Part shown: piece after piece, positions 59,430 through 64,000 of the stretch
Numbering within the stretch: the stretch's first letter is position 1
Layout of the letters: every line of letters begins with the position of its first letter
Assembly: GCF_028622115.1 (NCBI RefSeq)
Contig: NZ_CP097263.1
Coordinates: 3,224,001-3,288,000, forward strand
Origin: Kutzneria chonburiensis
GTDB taxonomy: Bacteria > Actinomycetota > Actinomycetes > Mycobacteriales > Pseudonocardiaceae
Direction of reading: 5' to 3'
DNA: 64,000 bases
Position numbers and translations under genes: made by a program
The notes under the pieces: model-generated
What the model saw: the letters and a program-made list of their open reading frames with translations, nothing else
Told to the model about the DNA's origin: nothing
The model's database searches: none

Positions 59430-60371
59430 CTACCGAACGCGGATGATCGTCTTTCCCGCGACCGGCGCGGTCGGGTTGAAGGCGGCGACGGCGTCGTCGA
59501 GGGGCGCGACGGCGCCGATGTTGGTCCGCAGTCGCCCGTCACGCACTCGCTGGACGATCTGGCCCAGCTGGGCGCGGTCGGGCACGACGACGAAGTCGAC
59601 CGCGACGCCGTCGGCCGGCCGGGCCTCGGGCGGCCCGGTCACGGTGACCAGGGTTCCGCCGGCGCGAATCAGGCCGGCGGAGCGTTTCTGGATGTCGCCG
59701 CCGAGAACGTCGAAGACCAGGTCGACCTGGCCGACGTCGTCGAGGCAGTCGTGCTGGAGGTCGACGAACTCGTGCGCGCCGAAGTCGAGCGCGGCTGGCC
59801 GACCGGCGGCGCGTCCGGTGCCGATGACGTAGGCACCGATGTCATGGGCGAGCTGGGCGGCCATGGATCCGACCGCGCCGGCCGCGCCGTGCACGAGGAC
59901 CCGCTGCCCCGGCTGAAGGCGGCCGTGCTCGAACAGACCCTGCCACGCGGTCAAGCCGGACATCACCACGCCGGCGCCGGTCGTGAAGTCGACGCCGCCG
60001 GGCAAAGGCGCGAGGTTGCGCGCCTCGACGGTCACGTACTCGGCCAGCGTGCCGTCGCGGGTCCAGTCCGTCAGGCCGAACACCCGCTGGCCGACCGACA
60101 ACCCCGTAGTGCCGTAGCTCAGCGCGGTGACCACGCCGGCCACCTCGTGCCCGGGAATCGACGGCGTCCGGTCATGGCCGAGACGATCGACCCAGGTCGA
60201 CGGCCATTCCAGTTCATTGCCGGTGAATCCCGACGCGTGCACGGCGACGACGACATCGCCGTAGCTCGCCCCGGAGAGGTCGGCCAGCCGCGCCGCATCC
60301 GGATCGGGCCGCTCCGCCAGCACCATGCCGGCCGTCCCGGCGGCCTGGTCGGTGACGACGATCGCCTTCAC
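59430..60371 (-). CDS. Quinone-oxidoreductase-like MDR protein, copy A
   Basis: 313 aa, medium-chain dehydrogenase/reductase without zinc ligands, NADPH-type GAAGAVGSMAAQLAHDIGAYVIGTG Rossmann segment at ~150. GTG start in a GTGA overlap with copy B, to which it is very similar over its whole length, so a tandem duplication. Copy A has a seven-residue-scale insertion near residue 30 (DAARLADLSGAS). Confidence 0.88.
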   Translation of the reverse strand: MKAIVVTDQAAGTAGMVLAERPDPDAARLADLSGASYGDVVVAVHASGFTGNELEWPSTWVDRLGHDRTPSIPGHEVAGVVTALSYGTTGLSVGQRVFGLTDWTRDGTLAEYVTVEARNLAPLPGGVDFTTGAGVVMSGLTAWQGLFEHGRLQPGQRVLVHGAAGAVGSMAAQLAHDIGAYVIGTGRAAGRPAALDFGAHEFVDLQHDCLDDVGQVDLVFDVLGGDIQKRSAGLIRAGGTLVTVTGPPEARPADGVAVDFVVVPDRAQLGQIVQRVRDGRLRTNIGAVAPLDDAVAAFNPTAPVAGKTIIRVR

Positions 60372-61285
60372 GGGCGCACGCTGATGATCGTCTTGCCCTT
60401 GACCCGGTCGGTCGGGTTGAAGGCGGCGACGGCGTCGTCGAGGGAGGCGACCTGGCCGATGAGGGTCCGCAGCCGCCCGTCCCGCACCCGCTGGGCCAAT
60501 TCGGTCAGCTGGGCCCGGTCGGCCTCGACGACGAAGTCGACGGCGAGGCCGTCGGCCGGCCGGACCTCGGGCGGGCCGGCGATGGTGACCAGGGTTCCGC
60601 CGGCCCGGATAAGCCCGACGGATCGCTTCTGGATCTCGCCGCCGAAGATGTCGAAGACGAGATCGACGCCGCGGGCGTCGTCCAGGGAGTCGTTCTCGAG
60701 GTCGATGAACTCGTGGGCGCCGAGGTCGAGCGCGGTCCGGCGGTCGGCGGCCCGTCCGGTGCCGATGACGTGGGCGCCGGCTTCGTGGGCCAGCTGCGTC
60801 ACCACGGAACCGACGCCACCGGCCGCGCCGTGCACCAGGACGCTCTGTCCGACCTGGACCCGGCCGTGCACGAACAAGCCCTGCCACGCGGTCAGACCCG
60901 AGATCGGCAGGCCGGCGCCGATCTCGAAGTCGACGTCGGCCGGCAGCGGCGCGAGGTTGCGCGCCTCGACCGCGACGTACTCGGCCAGGGTGCCGTCACG
61001 AGTCCAGTCGGTGAGGCCGAAGACCCGCTGGCCCACCGACAGACCGGTGGTGCCGTAGCCGAGTTCGCGGACCACCCCGGCCAGCTCGTGCCCGGGAATC
61101 GACGGCGTACGGTCACGGCCGAGGCGATCGGTCCAGGTCGTGTCCCAGTCCAGCTCTCCGGTGGTGAACCCGGAGGCATGCACCTCGACCAGCACATCAT
61201 TCCCGGCCGGCGTGGGCCGGGGACGTTCCGCCAGCGTCATCCCGGCCGTTCCCGCCGCCTGGTCCGTCACCACGATCGCCTTCAT
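60368..61285 (-). CDS. Quinone-oxidoreductase-like MDR protein, copy B
   Basis: 305 aa paralogue of copy A (MKAIVVTDQAAGTAGM start, GAAGGVGSVVTQLAHEAGAHVIGTG). NADPH-dependent quinone or enone reductase is the general activity of the group. ATG set by GGGAGG. A regulatory repeat shared with the DoxX-cupin gene lies 76 nt upstream. Confidence 0.88.
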   Translation of the reverse strand: MKAIVVTDQAAGTAGMTLAERPRPTPAGNDVLVEVHASGFTTGELDWDTTWTDRLGRDRTPSIPGHELAGVVRELGYGTTGLSVGQRVFGLTDWTRDGTLAEYVAVEARNLAPLPADVDFEIGAGLPISGLTAWQGLFVHGRVQVGQSVLVHGAAGGVGSVVTQLAHEAGAHVIGTGRAADRRTALDLGAHEFIDLENDSLDDARGVDLVFDIFGGEIQKRSVGLIRAGGTLVTIAGPPEVRPADGLAVDFVVEADRAQLTELAQRVRDGRLRTLIGQVASLDDAVAAFNPTDRVKGKTIISVRP

Positions 61286-61310
61286 CCGGCACCTCCCTGC
61301 CTCCGCTTGA

Positions 61311-61326
61311 TGGACCATAAAGTCCA
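61311..61326 (-). promoter_or_regulatory. Inverted repeat TGGAC-CATAAA-GTCCA upstream of copy B
   Basis: Five-base arms around six bases, overlapping a plausible minus-strand -10 (TATGGT); 26 nt before the start codon. Confidence 0.4.
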
Positions 61327-61360
61327 TTCCGCCACGCTAACCCGGTGCCGACCCGGAACC

Positions 61361-61394
61361 TGGGTCCACTTCGCCCCCACGAACGGGAACCAGT
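61361..61394. promoter_or_regulatory. Putative MocR-regulator site 1
   Basis: 34-nt element with arms CTGGGTCCA and GGGAACCAG (imperfect inverted repeat), nearly the same as 63861-63894. It overlaps the stop codon of the MocR gene and is 76 nt before oxidoreductase copy B. Confidence 0.55.
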
Positions 61395-62806
61395 CACCGC
61401 AGGGCGCGAACCAGCGCGTCCAGTGCGCCCGACCAGGCGCTGGGGGACGGCGCGGCGAACCCGATGGCCACGCCGTCACGGTCCGATGTGGACTCAGGGT
61501 GCCGGAAGAAGTCCAGCGGCTCCACCGTGACCTGCTCTCGGGCGGCACGGCGCACGAGTTCGGCGCCGGTTCGAGCGGGATGTTCGAGCACGATGTGCAG
61601 CCCGGCGGACATCCCGGTGACCCGAACCTCGGGGGCGTGCCGGCCGATCGTCTCGACCACCTGCTCGCGTCGGCGGCGGTACTGCGAGCGCATCGCGCGG
61701 ATGTGCCGGTCGTACGCCCCCGACTCGATGAACTCGGTCATCGCCAACTGGTTGAGGAAGCCGACGGTCTCCTCGGTCTCGCCCTTCTGCGCGACGACCG
61801 GGCCGACCAGGTGGTCCGGCAGCACGAGCCAGCCCAGGCGCAACCCCGGCGCCAGGGATTTGCTCGCGGTGCCCAGGTAGACCACATGGTCGTGATCCAA
61901 CCCCTGCAACGCGCCGACGGGCGAGCGGTCGTAGCGGAACTCGCCGTCGTAGTCGTCCTCGATGATCGGCGTGCCGCGCCGCCGCGCCCAGTCGACGACC
62001 GCCGCCCGGCGATCGGGATGCAGCGCCACTCCCAAGGGAAAATGGTGCGACGGCGTGAGCAACACCGCGCCTGGACACGGCATCTGATCAAGCGCCGACA
62101 CGTCGGCCCCGTCCCCATCCACCGGGAGCGGAACGGTGTCGAGCCCAGCCTTGGCCAACGCCTCGCGTTGGGTTTGCAGGCCGAACTCCTCGACTGCCAC
62201 CGTCGTGACACCGGCCTCGGCCAGCGCGGCGGCGACGAGCCGCAAGCCTTCCGCCGCGCCGCTACACGCCACGACGTTGTCCGCCCGAGCCCGCAGGCCC
62301 CTGGCGCGAGCCAGATACCGGGCGACTGCCTCGCGGAGTTCACGCCGGCCGTGCGGATCGGTGTACCCGAACGCTTCGAACGGCGCTGTGCTCACCGTCC
62401 GCTTCACCGCCCGAATCCACTCGTCCCGTGGGAACGCCGACAGATCCGGCAGCCCGGGCCGGAGATTGTGCACCAGCTGCGGGCATTTCGCCGGTGGCCG
62501 CGGCCGTTCCCGTTCGCCCGCCGGCTCCGCCGCCCGCTGCGCCACCTCGGTTCCGGAGCCGTGCAGCCCGGTCAGCCAGCCTTCGTTGATCAGCTCCGAG
62601 TACACGCGGACCACGGTGTTGCGGCCCAGCCCGAGATCGTTGGCCAGCACTCGGCTCGACGGCAGCCGCGTCCCCGGGGCCAGCCGCCCGCTGCGGATCG
62701 CCTCCCGGAAGGCATCCATGAGCCCCGCTCGCACATTGCGGCCGATGTGGCCCAGATGCAGGTCGAGGCCGGACGTCCGGGCGCTGCCGGGTCCTTGCTC
62801 GGTCAT
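61394..62806 (-). CDS. MocR/PdxR-type regulator (GntR HTH + aminotransferase domain)
   Basis: 470 aa. GntR winged helix (~20-85, RLPSSRVLANDLGLGRNTVVRVYSEL) and a fold-type I aminotransferase domain (110-470) with the PLP-binding Lys in TASKSLAPGLRLGW and IIEDDYDGEFRYD. MocR proteins bind direct or inverted repeats upstream of target genes. Start ATG 62806; weak ribosome site. It lies 41 nt after the DoxX-cupin gene and before the oxidoreductases, all same strand. Confidence 0.9.
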   Translation of the reverse strand: MTEQGPGSARTSGLDLHLGHIGRNVRAGLMDAFREAIRSGRLAPGTRLPSSRVLANDLGLGRNTVVRVYSELINEGWLTGLHGSGTEVAQRAAEPAGERERPRPPAKCPQLVHNLRPGLPDLSAFPRDEWIRAVKRTVSTAPFEAFGYTDPHGRRELREAVARYLARARGLRARADNVVACSGAAEGLRLVAAALAEAGVTTVAVEEFGLQTQREALAKAGLDTVPLPVDGDGADVSALDQMPCPGAVLLTPSHHFPLGVALHPDRRAAVVDWARRRGTPIIEDDYDGEFRYDRSPVGALQGLDHDHVVYLGTASKSLAPGLRLGWLVLPDHLVGPVVAQKGETEETVGFLNQLAMTEFIESGAYDRHIRAMRSQYRRRREQVVETIGRHAPEVRVTGMSAGLHIVLEHPARTGAELVRRAAREQVTVEPLDFFRHPESTSDRDGVAIGFAAPSPSAWSGALDALVRALR

Positions 62807-62847
62807 GACGGACCACGATACGGCCCGCGCGACCGCACCGCCGGTGG

Positions 62848-63780
62848 TCATGAGTGGGGATCGTTGGCCTGGAGCGCGTCGCCGGTGGTGGAGACGTAGA
62901 CGACCAGCAGCTTGGCCCGTTCGGTGGCGCTGGGATTGGCGGCGACGACGTGGTGGGCACCGGGCTTTTCGAACCAGTTCTCGCCCGGGTGGAACGTGGT
63001 CGCGGGATTGTCGTCGACCTGGCTGCGGACGTCCCCTGCCAGCACGTAGGCGTACACGAAAGCCTGACCGTGTCGGTGCGGCGGCGCGGCCGCGCCGGGC
63101 GGGAAGTCCACGATCTGCGAGGTGAACGTCTTGCCTTCGGCGTTCGGCAGCGCCTGCTGGAGCAGGACATTCACCTGGGGCGGCGTCGAGGCGGCCGTGG
63201 TCGCCGCCACAGGTGTGGTCTGGGTGGCCGGGCTGCACGCGGTTACGCCGGCCAGCGCGGCAACGGCCAGCAGGCGACCGGCGACCTGCGATCGCTTCCT
63301 GGCGAACATTCCGTCGACACTGAAGGCGAACCTGTCCACGGGCGCGAGGGCCAGCAGCAGGGCGGCGGCCGCAGCGGCGGGAACCGAATTGCTCAGCGGT
63401 GCTTCCCAGCCCAGGAACAGCCCCATCGACAGCGCGAAGCCCAGCAGCAGCGCGGTCGCGGCCAATGCGGACCAGCGCACGAGGATGCCGGCCAGCAATG
63501 TCAGGCCCAGCACCGTTTCCGCCGCGGTCGCGGCCCATGCGGCGGCCCCTTGGAACATGTCCGGCAGGTACGGCGAGAGGGTGTGCGTGTAGGCGGTGTA
63601 CGTGGCGAAATCGCCCCACCCGACCGCCCCGGTGTGCGGCGGGCCCCAGATGCCGAACCGGTCGGCGACGGCCGAGAGGAATCCGGCCGCCAAGGCCAGA
63701 CGTGCGAACACGGTCGCGACCGACCACACACGTTCCCGCCGGGCCGTCAGGGACAGCTCCTTCCCCCAGTGCACAACCAT
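62848..63780 (-). CDS. DoxX-like membrane protein fused to a cupin
   Basis: 310 aa. Residues ~20-150 are a DoxX-type domain with four helices (ARLALAAGFLSAVADRFGIWG). Residues ~165-181 repeat a signal-peptide pattern ending in a lipobox-like GVTAC, then a cupin (~200-310) with PPHRHGQAFVYAYVLAG and PGENWFEKPGAHHVV. These are normally separate proteins. The frame is open throughout. A possible MocR site lies 81 nt upstream. Confidence 0.8.
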   Translation of the reverse strand: MVVHWGKELSLTARRERVWSVATVFARLALAAGFLSAVADRFGIWGPPHTGAVGWGDFATYTAYTHTLSPYLPDMFQGAAAWAATAAETVLGLTLLAGILVRWSALAATALLLGFALSMGLFLGWEAPLSNSVPAAAAAALLLALAPVDRFAFSVDGMFARKRSQVAGRLLAVAALAGVTACSPATQTTPVAATTAASTPPQVNVLLQQALPNAEGKTFTSQIVDFPPGAAAPPHRHGQAFVYAYVLAGDVRSQVDDNPATTFHPGENWFEKPGAHHVVAANPSATERAKLLVVYVSTTGDALQANDPHS

Positions 63781-63860
63781 CAGATCTCCCTGGTAGACGC
63801 ATTTTCGGCAGCCAGGAACGGGCCACCGACTCCGAAACTAGCCCGTTTTCGACGGCCGAC

Positions 63861-63894
63861 CTGGGTCCACTCGGCCCCCAGAAACGGGAACCAC
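63861..63894. promoter_or_regulatory. Putative MocR-regulator site 2
   Basis: Second copy of the 34-nt element (CTGGGTCCAC ... ACGGGAACCA), same orientation and nearly the same distance (81 nt) from the DoxX-cupin start as site 1 has from its gene. Confidence 0.55.
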
Positions 63895-63969
63895 TCGCGG
63901 TGGCCCAAAAGGACTGCGCAGTCCACTTCACTGGCCACCTTCACTGACCAAAGGGGTAGCCTCAGGCGG

Positions 63970-64000
63970 ATGAACACGCCGCCGTCCCGGCCGACGTCCC
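63970..64000 (+). CDS. Possible start of a plus-strand gene, cut by right edge
   Basis: ATG at 63970 opens a frame MNTPPSRPTS that runs off the window. TAGCCT (63956-63961) could be a -10 for a near-leaderless transcript. Too short to identify. Confidence 0.25.
   Translation, partial: MNTPPSRPTS

Overview
This is a GC-rich chromosomal window from a filamentous-type actinomycete. The codon use, many GTG starts, ATGA/GTGA overlaps, LacI/ROK/MocR regulators and CBM13- and CBM2-bearing secreted enzymes all fit. A recurring TCCA-NNN-TGGA palindrome makes Pseudonocardiales (Kutzneria/Amycolatopsis-like) my best guess, but that is inference. No tRNA, rRNA, CRISPR, phage or transposon gene was seen.

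Region 1 (1-11963) handles intracellular sugar use. On the minus strand a sugar ABC importer (two permeases and a Tat/lipoprotein binding protein) is coupled to a GH38 alpha-mannosidase that runs off the left edge. A ROK-type repressor follows. Divergent from it is a tightly coupled plus-strand operon: BadF-type sugar kinase, Gfo/Idh/MocA dehydrogenase, an unrecognised toroid-like protein and a PmoA/DUF6807 protein.

Region 2 (11971-36394) is a dense secreted plant-polysaccharide locus. It holds a PI-PLC-like protein, a GH5 glucanase, a PETase-type cutinase, three GH54 arabinofuranosidases, two CE1 esterases, a GH51/39-like enzyme with CBM2, a membrane-anchored ricin lectin, GH59, GH10 xylanase, an unassigned clan-A-like enzyme, a beta-helix protein and a GH29 fucosidase. 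Ten of these proteins end in ricin/CBM13 modules. Two genes carry apparent single-base deletions (three in total).

Region 3 (36384-50143) has a second sugar ABC importer with an unknown intracellular protein, a FadR-type regulator, two more clan-A/Fn3/CBM2 enzymes, an expansin-like protein, a GH62 arabinofuranosidase and a LacI-type regulator. The palindrome TGTTAGCG(G/C)TAACA lies in front of the LacI gene and of several enzyme genes. Four copies sit inside coding sequence, always in the same DVSGNS motif of a CBM13 module, and three of these fall 85-95 nt ahead of the next start codon. I think regions 2 and 3 form one arabinoxylan regulon under this regulator, with operators carried inside lectin-domain codons.

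Region 4 (50272-56869) is a guanidine-assimilation operon headed by a guanidine-I (ykkC) riboswitch: APC permease, two DUF1989 (CgdA/CgdB-type) subunits, a carboxyltransferase-only carboxylase and allophanate hydrolase. The biotin carboxylase and biotin-carrier domains are absent from the window.

Region 5 (56823-63780) holds a DUF2306 membrane protein, a NarL-type two-component pair, two duplicated zinc-independent quinone-oxidoreductase-like genes, a MocR regulator and a DoxX-cupin fusion. A 34-nt repeat precedes both the oxidoreductases and the DoxX gene and is a likely MocR site.
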